DNA of 64,000 nucleotides from Membranihabitans marinus (lineage in GTDB: Bacteria; Bacteroidota; Bacteroidia; Chitinophagales; Saprospiraceae): positions 42,608-106,607 of the forward strand of contig NZ_JAHVHU010000003.1 of the NCBI RefSeq assembly GCF_019802045.1. Reading direction: 5' to 3'. The position numbers and the translations under genes were made by a program. Shown here one piece after another: positions 9,464 to 18,605 of the stretch (position 1 is its first letter; each line of letters opens with the position of its first letter). Below the pieces are notes generated by a model. It had not been told where the DNA came from. It did no database searches and saw only the letters and a list, made by a program, of their open reading frames with translations.

Positions 9464-9880
9464 TTAGGAGCAGTGCTCGTCAAAACTGGTTTTGAGATCA
9501 TCTGCGATCTGGTAAGCCGAACGTCCTTCGATCTGATGCCGCTCTATCATGGTCACCAGCTTGCCATTTTTGAACAAGGCGATGGATGGAGAAGACGGTG
9601 GATAGGGGAGTAAATATTCCCTGGCTTTTCCGGTGGCTTCCCGATCAACACCTGCAAAAACGGTGGCTAACCGGTCGGGTACATGCTCATTCTTGAGCGC
9701 TAACTTCGCACCCGGACGGGCGTTCGCCGCTGCACACCCACAGACGGAATTCACAACAAGCAATAAGGTGCCTTCGGTATTTTCGACCGCATCGATGACT
9801 TCTTCTGCGGAATTTAAGGATTCAAATCCAAAATCGGTTAAGTCTTTAGCCATTGGGGCTACTAAATCTGGTGGATACAT
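9464..9880 (-). CDS. BrxA/BrxB-family bacilliredoxin
   Basis: 138 residues, full length for the BrxA/BrxB (YphP/YqiW, DUF1094) family. The thioredoxin-like fold carries the family's CGC active site in VNSVCGCAAANARPG (~residues 50-64). These proteins remove bacillithiol from S-bacillithiolated protein cysteines, leaving mixed disulfides on themselves. A second bacillithiol-linked protein (YtxJ-like) lies at 62059-62406, which supports a bacillithiol redox economy. The gene ends at the bidirectional terminator. The MYPPDLVAPM start is the typical N-terminus. Confidence 0.93.
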   Translation of the reverse strand: MYPPDLVAPMAKDLTDFGFESLNSAEEVIDAVENTEGTLLLVVNSVCGCAAANARPGAKLALKNEHVPDRLATVFAGVDREATGKAREYLLPYPPSSPSIALFKNGKLVTMIERHQIEGRSAYQIADDLKTSFDEHCS

Positions 9881-9947
9881 GGTTTTATTGTTTTAGTAGA
9901 ATTCAATATTAATAAACGTGAATTGTTCACGTAGATCGCAACAAAGT

Positions 9948-10505
9948 TTATTGATTTTCACCGCCCGAGGGATAAATGAGCGAATTGTATCTGGAGTTGA
10001 ATTCGTTCCAGGGTATTTTTTTGTTGTAGTTATCCGCAAAGTAAGTCAGGATTCGAATCAATTTGGACGGCGATTGAAATCCATTGATTGATTGGATAAC
10101 CCGCAGGTCTTCATCCATAAAAACCAAGGAGGGGTAATTAAGCTTCCCGTGCGTTATTTTATAAGCAAAGGAATGATACCCGGATGATCCCTCATTTTTA
10201 TATTCATATTTCTGTCCCAAAAAGTAAATGGTGGATTTGGACTCTGCATCGAATTTGACCGGATAATAATTGTCGTTGATGTATTTGGCGATGTGTTCCT
10301 GACTAAGCGAGAGCTGATCCAGCTTATGGCATACTTTGCACCAACTGGTGTAGACTTCAATCAAAAGCTTCCTCGGTTCTTTCTGTTGAAGATCCATCGC
10401 TTCATCAATGGTGTACCAATGAATGTTGGATTTGTACTGTTGCTGCCCGCTCGCCTGAAAAGTGATGAAAAATACTGCTAATACAGATAGTAATATTCGT
10501 ATCAT
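9948..10505 (-). CDS. Exported thioredoxin-fold protein
   Basis: 185 residues with a signal peptide (ILLSVLAVFFITFQASGQ) and a thioredoxin-like domain with the CxxC site in YTSWCKVCHKLD (~residues 53-63). The spacing and the following LSQEHIAKYINDNYYPVKFD resemble the Thioredoxin_7/DUF255 type of periplasmic disulfide proteins. It likely acts as a periplasmic thiol reductant or oxidoreductase; the partner is unknown. It lies 86 bp downstream of ribD on the same strand, and may be co-transcribed or have its own promoter. Confidence 0.85.
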   Translation of the reverse strand: MIRILLSVLAVFFITFQASGQQQYKSNIHWYTIDEAMDLQQKEPRKLLIEVYTSWCKVCHKLDQLSLSQEHIAKYINDNYYPVKFDAESKSTIYFLGQKYEYKNEGSSGYHSFAYKITHGKLNYPSLVFMDEDLRVIQSINGFQSPSKLIRILTYFADNYNKKIPWNEFNSRYNSLIYPSGGENQ

Positions 10506-10591
10506 AAATCTATTGCCTCTTACATTAATTCCTATGAAAGATACGATTGAGAAGGGGGTTATGTCCTCATAAAACTCATTTTAATGATAAT

Positions 10592-11635
10592 TTAACGGCA
10601 TTTGGAATTTTTAATACATCGAATGTTGTCAGAACCCAATTTTATATCCTGGACGGATTCCCCCGCCGGAAATTCAGGGGCTAAAATGCCACTTCCCAAA
10701 TTCAAGGTCGAATTCTGTATAATCATCAGCTCGTCCCACAAATTTTCTTTAAACAAAGAAGTGAAGAACGTGCTACCACCTTCGATCAGGATCGAGCCAA
10801 TGTTGTGTTGGTACAAAGACTGGAATGTTGCCGATAAATCATGGGGATCTTTATACACCCTGGTTCCAGGATAGTCGGATTCTTTGTTGAGTGTTACAAC
10901 GATCGGTCGGGTACGGTTGTGAAACACGCGGAGATGGGACGGGAGTACGCCGTTTCGATCCAACAGAATGGGGATCGGTTGGTGTTCATTGCCATACCGG
11001 CTGGTGAATTGAGGATTGTCATTCAAAAGTGTATTCGTACCGGCCATGATGGCTTGCGTCTCATTTCTGATCCGGTGTACCCAGCGGTTGCTGAGGGCAT
11101 TAGATATTTTGACCTGTTCGTTCTTCCGGCCAATAAACCGATCGGCGGAAATCGCCATCTTAAGTCGTATATACGGTCGTTTTTTCAATAGGTTAATCCG
11201 AAAAGGTTGAAGCACTATATCGCCTTCGGGACTGGACAGAGGCGGGGATACATCCACCCCTTGCTTCCGAAGCAATTCCAGAGATTGGCTTTGCATTCGT
11301 GGATCAGGATCGACCTGGTCGATCACCACCTGCGTAATTTTATTCTCTAAAATCGCCCGGGTACATGCCGGCGTTTTTCCGCTGTGGTTGCAGGGCTCGA
11401 GACTCACGGCGATGGTATTTCCTTTGATGGATTCCTTTTTGTGGATTCCCTGAATGGCGTTTATTTCGGCGTGGGGACCACCAAAAGATTGGTGCCACCC
11501 TTCACTACGTATTTTCCGCGTGGTCGGGTTCAGGATGATCGCACCAACATTGGGGTTGGTCGAAGTTTTTCCACGGGCTCTTAGCGCGAGCTCATTGCAT
11601 CTTCGGAGAATGGTTTTTCGATATTGATCGGTCAT
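10592..11635 (-). CDS. ribD: Bifunctional riboflavin deaminase/reductase
   Basis: 347 residues. RibD deaminates the pyrimidine ring, then reduces the ribosyl side chain, in riboflavin synthesis. The N-terminal deaminase has the zinc motif PHAEINA (His55, Glu57) and EPCNHSGKTPAC (Cys82 and Cys91). The C-terminal reductase (DHFR-like) begins at RPYIRLKMAISADRFIG and has SILIEGGSTFFTSLF near 285. TPAC replaces the usual TPPC, a mild change. The ATG at 11635 gives MTDQYRKTILRRC; the longer open frame would run into the upstream gene. It follows the DUF885 gene by 13 bp, so the two are probably co-transcribed. Confidence 0.93.
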   Translation of the reverse strand: MTDQYRKTILRRCNELALRARGKTSTNPNVGAIILNPTTRKIRSEGWHQSFGGPHAEINAIQGIHKKESIKGNTIAVSLEPCNHSGKTPACTRAILENKITQVVIDQVDPDPRMQSQSLELLRKQGVDVSPPLSSPEGDIVLQPFRINLLKKRPYIRLKMAISADRFIGRKNEQVKISNALSNRWVHRIRNETQAIMAGTNTLLNDNPQFTSRYGNEHQPIPILLDRNGVLPSHLRVFHNRTRPIVVTLNKESDYPGTRVYKDPHDLSATFQSLYQHNIGSILIEGGSTFFTSLFKENLWDELMIIQNSTLNLGSGILAPEFPAGESVQDIKLGSDNIRCIKNSKCR

Positions 11636-11648
11636 ATTATGTTCCCGT

Positions 11649-13382
11649 TTATTTATTATAAAATCGCCAAGTTGTAGTAAATTCCTCGGGCACAAACTTA
11701 CCAAATAAGATGTATCGCAGCATTTCCAAAGGAATCGCATTTTCCCGCAGTACGGCATCATGGAATTCACGGTACGACATTTTTCCTGAATCGACCAATT
11801 CTCGTTTCAATTGATAAAACTGCAATCCACCGGTCATGTAAGCCAACTGATAGAGTGGTGGGTATCCGCCGGTAAAAGATCTTCGGACTTCCGCTTCTGC
11901 ATTCGCTCTTTCATGACCGACCCGATCCACTAAAAAGTCGATGCATTCCTGGGGTGTCCATTCTTCCAGATGATATTTCAGTGAAAAAATAATTCGGGCG
12001 CATCGGTGCATCCGCCAAAACAACATGCCCAGTTTGTCTTCGGGTGTTTTGGCGAAGCCCTTTTCATACAATAACAATTCCCAATACAGCGACCAGCCCT
12101 CCGTCCAAAAGGGGGTTCCAAAGAGATATCGACGATGGATTTTGTATCTGCGGTTCATAAATTGCTGAAGGTGGTGGCCCGGTATAATTTCATGATGGAC
12201 CACAGCCCGTGCAAAATGTGGATTGTTACCGCGCATGCTCATCATCTTTTGATCATGATCCATTTCCTGGGTCGGGTAGGAAATCAGCAGTGACTCACCA
12301 CCCAGGAAAAATGGGCTGATCAACTGGCGGCGAGCAGACAACATATTCATTCGCCAGGTTTCTTCCGCAAGCGGTGGTATAGAAATGAGGTCGTGATCCT
12401 TTATAAAATCTACCGATTCCTGATATAGGCGGAGCATCAACGCCGGCTGTTCACCCGGAGGGACATAGGATTGTTTGACTTTTTCTTGTGCGGCTTTCCA
12501 GTCCGTACCAAATCCCATTTCCTGGCTGACTTTTAACAATTCCTGATCACACCACGCAAATTCTTTTTGCGCTATTTCGATGAGCTCTTCCGGTGAGTAG
12601 GGGATCATGTCTCGTTCGAGCTGTCTGATAATTTCCGTCCTGCCCGCCGGAACCCCCGTGATTCCTGATCCGTCATCGACATTCATACGACTGGAGTCAA
12701 GCCGGGTACGGAATACTTTATCATAGTTTTCGATCACGCTTTTAAGTCGTTGTGCTGGTTCTTTGACCCACCAGTCGTAGTCGGGGTCATAGCCTTGATA
12801 AAACTGATTCAAACTCTTGAGAACCTCCTGATGACCTTTTAATACCTGTGAGACATAATTTATTTCTTGTTTTGTAAAAGTTGGCTTTTCTTTCTTTAAT
12901 TGCTGCATGTGATCTTGATAAGCTTGACTGATCTGATACAGGTCGGAGGCGAACGCTTCCCTGTTCAGTTCGTGGCCTCTTCTGCGCAATGTTTCGTACC
13001 GATAGAGCGGGTCTCCAGCCTGAATCCAAGACCGAAGCTGGGCGTACAGGCCCATCTCCTCCTTAAGTTGACTGTCTTTGTCTGTGATTTCTCGCATCAA
13101 TAACTGAAAGTCCACCTGGTCAGATACCGACAGCTCCGCATAATGTATTTCTTCCAGCCGCTCCCGGTAATTTTCATAGAATCGAATCAACCGCTTTCGA
13201 TGGACAGGGGATGCTTCGATGTGATAATACCGGTGCAGGGCGCCCCGGTCTTCCCGAAAATGCTGAATAAGTTCCACCATGGAAGGGCCATGATCGATGG
13301 TCGATTCCTGAGCAGAAGCGACAGTCTGACATGAAAGCAAGATGTATATACTCAAAATCAAAGGAACATAGTACTGCTTCAT
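11649..13382 (-). CDS. DUF885-family exported metallopeptidase-like protein
   Basis: 577 residues with a signal peptide (LILSIYILLSCQTVASAQ; the Cys at 18 is not followed by a typical lipobox pattern, so type I cleavage is more likely). The DUF885 signature is intact: HHEIIPGHHLQ at ~396-406, a gluzincin-like HExxxxHH arrangement, and TEGWSLYWE at ~427-435 giving the third ligand. DUF885 proteins are thought to be zinc carboxypeptidase-like enzymes; the substrate is not known. It is the first gene of the pair with ribD and faces away from the cobalamin adenosyltransferase gene. Confidence 0.88.
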   Translation of the reverse strand: MKQYYVPLILSIYILLSCQTVASAQESTIDHGPSMVELIQHFREDRGALHRYYHIEASPVHRKRLIRFYENYRERLEEIHYAELSVSDQVDFQLLMREITDKDSQLKEEMGLYAQLRSWIQAGDPLYRYETLRRRGHELNREAFASDLYQISQAYQDHMQQLKKEKPTFTKQEINYVSQVLKGHQEVLKSLNQFYQGYDPDYDWWVKEPAQRLKSVIENYDKVFRTRLDSSRMNVDDGSGITGVPAGRTEIIRQLERDMIPYSPEELIEIAQKEFAWCDQELLKVSQEMGFGTDWKAAQEKVKQSYVPPGEQPALMLRLYQESVDFIKDHDLISIPPLAEETWRMNMLSARRQLISPFFLGGESLLISYPTQEMDHDQKMMSMRGNNPHFARAVVHHEIIPGHHLQQFMNRRYKIHRRYLFGTPFWTEGWSLYWELLLYEKGFAKTPEDKLGMLFWRMHRCARIIFSLKYHLEEWTPQECIDFLVDRVGHERANAEAEVRRSFTGGYPPLYQLAYMTGGLQFYQLKRELVDSGKMSYREFHDAVLRENAIPLEMLRYILFGKFVPEEFTTTWRFYNK

Positions 13383-13523
13383 AAGATTGATAACTTTTGT
13401 AGTGATCCAAACTATAAAAACTTTTCGAGAGCTCCCGTTTTTATGGCTTTTTATGGTTTAAAAAACAGATGCTTTTTATTGATCGATCTCATTTTTTATC
13501 CCTAAAAACACATTCGCCCTTTA

Positions 13524-13531
13524 TAATTTTG
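13524..13531 (+). promoter_or_regulatory. Bacteroidota-type -7 box (TAATTTTG)
   Basis: A TAnnTTTG match in the 610-bp gap between the DUF885 and adenosyltransferase genes. A transcript would start just before the folded element at 13548, which is the main reason to list it. A clear -33 TTTG was not found. Confidence 0.35.
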
Positions 13532-13547
13532 CAAAAGGACCCTGCGC

Positions 13548-13689
13548 TGGTAGGAGCTAGCTATTATCGTAGGTGACGTCCCTAGTGGGACTTACCAGAT
13601 AATGCTTCCTTAGTCCAGGGACTGACGACCCTGGCTATGAGCTATCGTCCGACAAGCGGACTTCCTGCGTGCGATACTCGGTCCTACCA
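13548..13689. other. Compact multi-hairpin element, candidate structured RNA or MITE
   Basis: A 142-bp element closed by TGGTAGGA (13548-13555) and TCCTACCA (13682-13689). Inside are a GACGTCCC/GGGACTTACC-type hairpin, CCAGGG/CCCTGG, AGCTAT/ATAGCT and GTCCG/CGGAC pairings, giving a cloverleaf-like layout. It holds no reading frame of note. It does not match cobalamin riboswitch landmarks although it lies upstream of a cobalamin gene. A small non-coding RNA, a leader, or a palindromic miniature element are all possible. Confidence 0.5.
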
Positions 13690-13993
13690 ATGCATATAAC
13701 TCAATAGGTAGGATTTTATTGACTGAGGGTTTGATGCTCACATACCCGTCGAACGCGGCCAGGGAAGGGGCAAGATATGTTCATCACTCGGGAAATACGA
13801 GCGCTTTTGTGGCGGGGGATAAACATCGGGATGATGAAAATCAAGACACGCCGGATATAGCGATCGAATGATATGGTCGTCATCATACCACTGAATATAA
13901 TTGAAATGTGATGAGCGTCAATTTCATTCTATCTATTTTGCACGCTTCTGCCCGAATATTACTATTTTGCCCTACAAACTACAACAGCCGACT

Positions 13994-14548
13994 ATGAAGA
14001 TTTATACTAAGACCGGAGACAAAGGTCAGACCTCTTTACTGGGCGGTACACGGGTGTCCAAAGCCGATATCCGGGTAGAAGCTTACGGTACCGTTGACGA
14101 GCTCAATGCGTTTATAGCCAATCTTAAGGATCTCCTTAATATCGATCGCATGGATGAGCAGGTGGTCAGTTGCCTTCACAAAATCAACAAGGAACTGTTT
14201 GACATCGGTTCGTTGCTTGCCTTGGAATCCGAAGAATACAAAGGGAAAATGGCCCAATTTGATCCCGAATCCATTGTTGTGCTGGAACAGCAGATAGATT
14301 GGATGGATGATAAACTCGAGAAGTTGCATGACTTTATACTGCCCGGCGGACATCCGCTGGTCTCGTCCTGCCATATTTGTCGGACGGTCTGTCGTCGCGC
14401 AGAAAGACGAGTGGTGGCCTTGGCCGAAGATGTTCCCGTGGAGGAGGACTACATCACCTATCTCAACCGGTTATCGGACTATCTTTTTACATTGGCCCGT
14501 TATATCGCACTCGAATACGATGTGGATGAGGATCGCTGGCATGAGTGA
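13994..14548 (+). CDS. cobO/pduO-type: PduO-type cob(I)alamin adenosyltransferase
   Basis: 184 residues. The enzyme transfers the adenosyl group of ATP to cob(I)alamin to make coenzyme B12. The N-terminal MKIYTKTGDKGQTSLLGGTRVSK is the ATP-binding signature; AYGTVDELNAFI (~29-40) and ILPGG...CRTVCRRAERRVV (~115-140) are the other conserved blocks of the trimeric PduO fold. The ATG at 13994 gives the canonical start; the frame is open upstream but unrelated. The nearby DUF6580 membrane protein could be a cofactor-uptake component, but this is only proximity. Confidence 0.93.
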   Translation: MKIYTKTGDKGQTSLLGGTRVSKADIRVEAYGTVDELNAFIANLKDLLNIDRMDEQVVSCLHKINKELFDIGSLLALESEEYKGKMAQFDPESIVVLEQQIDWMDDKLEKLHDFILPGGHPLVSSCHICRTVCRRAERRVVALAEDVPVEEDYITYLNRLSDYLFTLARYIALEYDVDEDRWHE

Positions 14549-14739
14549 GGTCTTGGTATAGATATCTCATCTACAAATGTAAGATTTATTATGTCGACCA
14601 AAATTTCTATTAACTACGCTCTAAAAATCTTTGAGGTGTTGGGGATGATTCCGTGCACTACTGCTTCGTTTCATAAATTATTCTAATTAATCCGGTTTTA
14701 CACCTGTCTACCGGCAATTAAGGACACAAAATATAGCCA

Positions 14740-14779
14740 GGCTCACGAATCGCCTGGCTCATTCTGCGATTCGTGAGCC
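14740..14779. repeat. 14-bp perfect hairpin
   Basis: GGCTCACGAATCGC (14740-14753) and its exact reverse complement (14766-14779) with a 12-nt loop that itself repeats CTGGCTC. It is not followed by a T-run, so it is a REP-like palindrome rather than a plain terminator. Confidence 0.75.
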
Positions 14780-14861
14780 CGTAGGGATCTGGAAGCGCGA
14801 GATAATACCTTACATTATGTATGATTCCGTGCACTACTATAGTGTGTCATAATAGATTGAC

Positions 14862-15015
14862 GTGGTGAATAATGCGGGCTAATTAGATTGCTCTGAGGTC
14901 TTTGACCTGCAAGAATTCTGACCCAGTCAGGGTCAGATTAGGTTAGATGTGAATAGAAATCCAATTTCGACCCAGTCAGAGCCTGCCACCCCATAGCGTG
15001 GATCAGATTAGATTG
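14862..15015 (+). repeat. Dispersed repeat, copy A
   Basis: A segment with CTGACCCAGTCAGGGTCAG and TTTCGACCCAGTCAG cores. It matches, in inverted orientation, 26432-26560 along most of its length with small gaps. The first 19 bp (14862-14880, GTGGTGAATAATGCGGGCT) also occur exactly on the minus strand at 22333-22351. Confidence 0.7.
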
Positions 15016-15166
15016 AACAGTAAGTCATTTAGGGATATGGAAGAGATTATTACCTATTATGATTTATGAAACGGAGCACCAGTGTGGTTATAGGGCAATT
15101 AACCGCAAGTCGTCACACGTCTGCGAAAATCAGTAAAATCAGCAGGAAATATACCTTACACTAAAT

Positions 15167-15733
15167 TCATGCGCGGGAAAAGGCTAACTTTCTCAGCCAG
15201 ATCGAGCCATATTCAATGACACCATATCCCAATACCGAATAAAAAACGGTCGATGCGAGGCTGCTTGGGAAAAATGGAATCCCTGCTACGTAGGCCGTAA
15301 TTAATCCGCCCGCCGTCTTCGGATAGATGGGGTCGGCGATCCAACTGCCAAAGTTCGTGATCAGAAAAAACAACACGGCTCCAACTACAGAAGCACCAAG
15401 CAGGTTTTTAAATTTTTTACTTCGCATGACCCAACTCGATATGAGCGTAATTCCAATGATTGCGCCATAGGTCCAGATCATGTGTGAACTGAACCAGATG
15501 ATTCCTTCACCGGCATAGTATGAACTATAAAGGATATTGGTGACCAGGAGGTCAGAAATATAAAAAGCCACGATGGGCACGATGTATTTTAATAGGGACG
15601 ACTGGAAGTAGGTCGCTCCCAAAATAGCAATGGCTCCTAGTGGAGTAAAATTGTAAGGGTGGGGGAGTAAACGACTGATTGCCAGTACTAAAAGTGTTCC
15701 GGCTATAAGGATGATATTGTTTTTAGTTTTCAT
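15167..15733 (-). CDS. DUF6580-type integral membrane protein
   Basis: 188 residues, with five to six hydrophobic helices and the family N-terminus SRLLPHPYNFTPLGAIAILGATYF. The fold and length recall ECF-transporter S components, and DUF6580 proteins are listed as putative transport proteins. The substrate is unknown. An ABC ATPase lies 3 kb away on the other strand but is of the oligopeptide type, so no link is claimed. The proximity to the cobalamin adenosyltransferase is suggestive only. Confidence 0.75.
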   Translation of the reverse strand: MKTKNNIILIAGTLLVLAISRLLPHPYNFTPLGAIAILGATYFQSSLLKYIVPIVAFYISDLLVTNILYSSYYAGEGIIWFSSHMIWTYGAIIGITLISSWVMRSKKFKNLLGASVVGAVLFFLITNFGSWIADPIYPKTAGGLITAYVAGIPFFPSSLASTVFYSVLGYGVIEYGSIWLRKLAFSRA

Positions 15734-15780
15734 GATTTTTCAATTGATATTGGCCTGTGCAATATTATGCAAAATAGTTC

Positions 15781-15788
15781 TATTTTTG
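15781..15788 (+). promoter_or_regulatory. Bacteroidota-type -7 box (TATTTTTG)
   Basis: An exact TAnnTTTG match 22 bp before the TTG start of the CPBP protease gene, in the gap between two divergent genes. The spacing suits a short leader. Confidence 0.5.
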
Positions 15789-15810
15789 TCGGACACAAAA
15801 TAGCGAGATT

Positions 15811-16725
15811 TTGAGGTTTTTCCAAAATGCACGGGTAAAAGGCAAAAATAGTTTTCTGGATTTTATATTTACAGTGGTGGTAACCATTGGATTTTATTTT
15901 ATCACTTCCTTGCCTTTTCTGATTTATTCGATGGTCGGTGGGGCATCAGGTACGGAACTCCAATCCTACCAGGGGCCGGTAGCCTTTGCCTTAATGCTCT
16001 TTATTTTTAGTGGAATTCTATTCGGTTTGCTGGTGGCCACTCGGAGGATCCACCGTCGGTCGGCGTTGTCTGTGTTGACCGGGGCGAAGACATTTCGGTG
16101 GCATCACCTGGTGAAAGCTGGCGGAATGTGGTTGGTTGTACTGACTGCGATGGAGTTGGTCGGTTATGCTGTAGCGCCCGATATGTATACCTTCCAACTT
16201 GATCTTTGGCCGTTCCTGGCCTTGCTTTGTGTCGCTATTCTTGTCCTGCCCTTTCAGACGAGCGCGGAGGAAGTCATGATGCGGGGCTACCTGATGCAAC
16301 AAATCGGTCTGGTCTCCAGGTATCGGTGGATGCCCATTCTGATCACATCGATACTTTTTGGTATGTTGCACGGGGGGAACCCCGAAGTGGTCCAGTTTGG
16401 AATGGCAAAATCAATGACCCTGTACATTGGCATGGGCTTGTTTTTTGGAATCGCCACCATTATGGATGACGGGCTCGAAACGCCCCTCGGTATTCATTAT
16501 GTCAACAATTTCTTTGCTTTTGTATTGGTAGGATACAAAGGATCTGTATTTAGCGGAGTACCCACCCTGATACTGAAAGAGTCGGAAGACCTGACCTGGG
16601 GAGCGGTCATATTAAATGTTGCTGTTATGGTCATTGTTTTATTGGTTTTTAAACGGTATTTCAACTGGCCCACCTTTAACTATTTATTAGGGCGAATCCG
16701 TGGATCCCATTCGTCAGAACTATAA
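15811..16725 (+). CDS. CPBP-family intramembrane metalloprotease
   Basis: 304 residues, about eight hydrophobic helices. The three CPBP (CAAX protease/bacteriocin-processing) motifs are present: EEVMMRG (EExxxR, ~152-158), FGMLHG (FxxxH, ~187-192) and HYVNNFF (HxxxN, ~229-235). These glutamic-type intramembrane proteases cleave within or near the membrane; substrates in Bacteroidota are unknown. The frame has no early ATG; the TTG at 15811 gives an N-terminus (RFFQNARVKGKNS) like other Bacteroidota members and follows a -7 box. The M1 peptidase gene begins 12 bp later, so they form an operon. Confidence 0.88.
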   Translation: MRFFQNARVKGKNSFLDFIFTVVVTIGFYFITSLPFLIYSMVGGASGTELQSYQGPVAFALMLFIFSGILFGLLVATRRIHRRSALSVLTGAKTFRWHHLVKAGGMWLVVLTAMELVGYAVAPDMYTFQLDLWPFLALLCVAILVLPFQTSAEEVMMRGYLMQQIGLVSRYRWMPILITSILFGMLHGGNPEVVQFGMAKSMTLYIGMGLFFGIATIMDDGLETPLGIHYVNNFFAFVLVGYKGSVFSGVPTLILKESEDLTWGAVILNVAVMVIVLLVFKRYFNWPTFNYLLGRIRGSHSSEL

Positions 16726-16737
16726 ATTCAAGTCATT

Positions 16738-18570
16738 ATGAGATTTTTCGTTTTAATTGCGCTTTGTTTTACGTTTTTTAATTCAGGCATTTCGCAACCC
16801 CCCGGGTATTGGCAACAAGAGGTAGATTATACCATGGAAATTTTCATGGATGTGGAAAAAAATCAGTTTCAGGGCGAGCAAACCCTCGTCTATTCCAACC
16901 ATTCTCCCGATACCTTGCACCGGGTTTTTTACCACCTGTACTACAATGCTTTCCAACCCGGTAGTATGATGGATGTCCGATCCCGCACCATTCCCGATCC
17001 CGATAAAAGGGTTCGAGACCGTATTTTTAAGTTAACGGATGAAGAGATCGGTTACCAGAAGATTCATTCCTTGCATCAGGACGGGGAGGCCGTCACCTAT
17101 ACTACCCAGGGAACGATTCTGGAGGTGGAACTGGCGCAACCCATTTTGCCTGGTACGTCTACCACATTTGAGATGCGTTTTGAAGCACAGGTTCCCTTGC
17201 AGGTCCGCCGAACGGGCCGGGACAGCAAAGAAGGCATCCGATACAGCATGAGCCAGTGGTATCCGAAGATTGCTCAGTACGATCAGTCCGGATGGCATCC
17301 GACGTCATACATCGCCCGGGAGTTTTACAGCGTATGGGGCGATTTTGATGTCACTATCCACATCGATCCGGCCTATGTGCTCGGGGGCACCGGGGATGTG
17401 CAGGACCCCAATGCTTATCAGGATTCGGGAAACAGGCCAACAAAAGCCAAGAAAACATGGCATTTTATAGCCAAAAATGTACCCGACTTTGTTTGGGCGG
17501 CGGATCCGGACTATACCTATCATACCGAAACAAGTGAAACCGGGGTGCAACTGGAATTCTTCTATCAACCCGGCGAAAAAACACAGGCCTGGGACCAATT
17601 GCCTGCGGCCATGTCGGAAGCATTCAAATACGCCAGTACCCATTTTGGACCCTACCCTTATCACAAATATGCCTTTATTCAGGGTGGAGACGGAGGAATG
17701 GAATACCCGATGGCCACCTTGATTACCGGCGAACGTCCCCTGGCCAGTTTGGTGGGCGTCAGCGTGCATGAAATGATGCATTCCTGGTACCAGTTGGTGC
17801 TGGGAAGCAATGAAAGCCTCTATCCCTGGATGGATGAAGGCTTTACAAGCTACGGCTCCACCCGAATCATGAATCATTTGAGAAAAAAAGGACTGATTCC
17901 CGGAGCAGTTTCCGAAAATCCTTTTGCAGCAACCAATCAGTCGTACATCAGGCTGGTGGAAAGTGGTCTGGAGGAGCCGATGACAACGCACGCCGACCAC
18001 TACAGTACGAACTATGCGTATGGCGTAGCAGCGTACACCAAAGGAGCTCTTTTTCTCAATCAACTGGAATATGTGGTTGGAAAAGAGGTTTTTGATCGGG
18101 CGTTGTTGCGTTATTTTGACGAATGGAAATTTAAGCATCCGACGGATGAAGATGTCATTCGCGTTTTTGAAAAGGAATCGGGGATGATTCTCGATTGGTA
18201 CCGAGAATATTGGGTGCAATCGCTGAAATGGATTGATTATGCCATCCAAGAGGTGGAAGGAGACGAGAAAACAACGATCACACTCCAACGAAAAGGAAAA
18301 ATGCCGATGCCGATTGATGTGTATGTGCAGCTGAAAGATGGCCGTGAAGTCGTGCATACAATACCATTGGTTATGATGCGCAATACCAAATCGCAGGATG
18401 GAGATTTGATTTTAAAAGGAGAAAAGCCGTGGCCGTGGGTGAATCCGGAATATACGTTGGAAGTGGATGTACCCTTGGAACAGATCGAACAAATAACCAT
18501 TGATAAAAGCAGCCGGATGGTCGATGTGAATGTCAGCAACAACAAGTGGACGAATCAGTCCAGACCATAA
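16738..18570 (+). CDS. M1-family exported zinc metallopeptidase
   Basis: 610 residues with a signal peptide (FFVLIALCFTFFNSGIS). The N-terminal beta-domain (to ~270) is followed by the catalytic domain with GGMEYP (~319-324, exopeptidase motif), HEMMHSW (344-350, two zinc His and catalytic Glu) and MDEG (366-368, third ligand). M1 enzymes remove N-terminal residues from peptides; here it probably works in the periplasm or outside. It lacks the long C-terminal HEAT domain of large M1 members. It is between the CPBP protease (12 bp upstream) and the ABC ATPase (35 bp downstream), suggesting a three-gene transcription unit. Confidence 0.92.
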   Translation: MRFFVLIALCFTFFNSGISQPPGYWQQEVDYTMEIFMDVEKNQFQGEQTLVYSNHSPDTLHRVFYHLYYNAFQPGSMMDVRSRTIPDPDKRVRDRIFKLTDEEIGYQKIHSLHQDGEAVTYTTQGTILEVELAQPILPGTSTTFEMRFEAQVPLQVRRTGRDSKEGIRYSMSQWYPKIAQYDQSGWHPTSYIAREFYSVWGDFDVTIHIDPAYVLGGTGDVQDPNAYQDSGNRPTKAKKTWHFIAKNVPDFVWAADPDYTYHTETSETGVQLEFFYQPGEKTQAWDQLPAAMSEAFKYASTHFGPYPYHKYAFIQGGDGGMEYPMATLITGERPLASLVGVSVHEMMHSWYQLVLGSNESLYPWMDEGFTSYGSTRIMNHLRKKGLIPGAVSENPFAATNQSYIRLVESGLEEPMTTHADHYSTNYAYGVAAYTKGALFLNQLEYVVGKEVFDRALLRYFDEWKFKHPTDEDVIRVFEKESGMILDWYREYWVQSLKWIDYAIQEVEGDEKTTITLQRKGKMPMPIDVYVQLKDGREVVHTIPLVMMRNTKSQDGDLILKGEKPWPWVNPEYTLEVDVPLEQIEQITIDKSSRMVDVNVSNNKWTNQSRP

Positions 18571-18605
18571 TTGATTTAAAATTCTATAATTCACGCTCCG
18601 CGGAT

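Larger units (their letters stand above)
14549..15166. other. Repeat-rich intergenic region
   Basis: 618 bp without a gene. It contains two copies of GATTCCGTGCACTACT (near 14646 and 14823), related GGGATNTGGAAG...TTACCT...TTATG blocks near 14786 and 15030, the hairpin at 14740-14779 and one copy of the dispersed repeat at 14862-15015. It looks like decayed small repeats rather than a lost gene. Confidence 0.6.

Noticed and set aside
13383..13993. Possible cobalamin riboswitch before the adenosyltransferase gene
   Set aside because: No B12-box (GCCACTG-like) core or expected layout was found; the folded element is ~300 bp upstream and has another shape.
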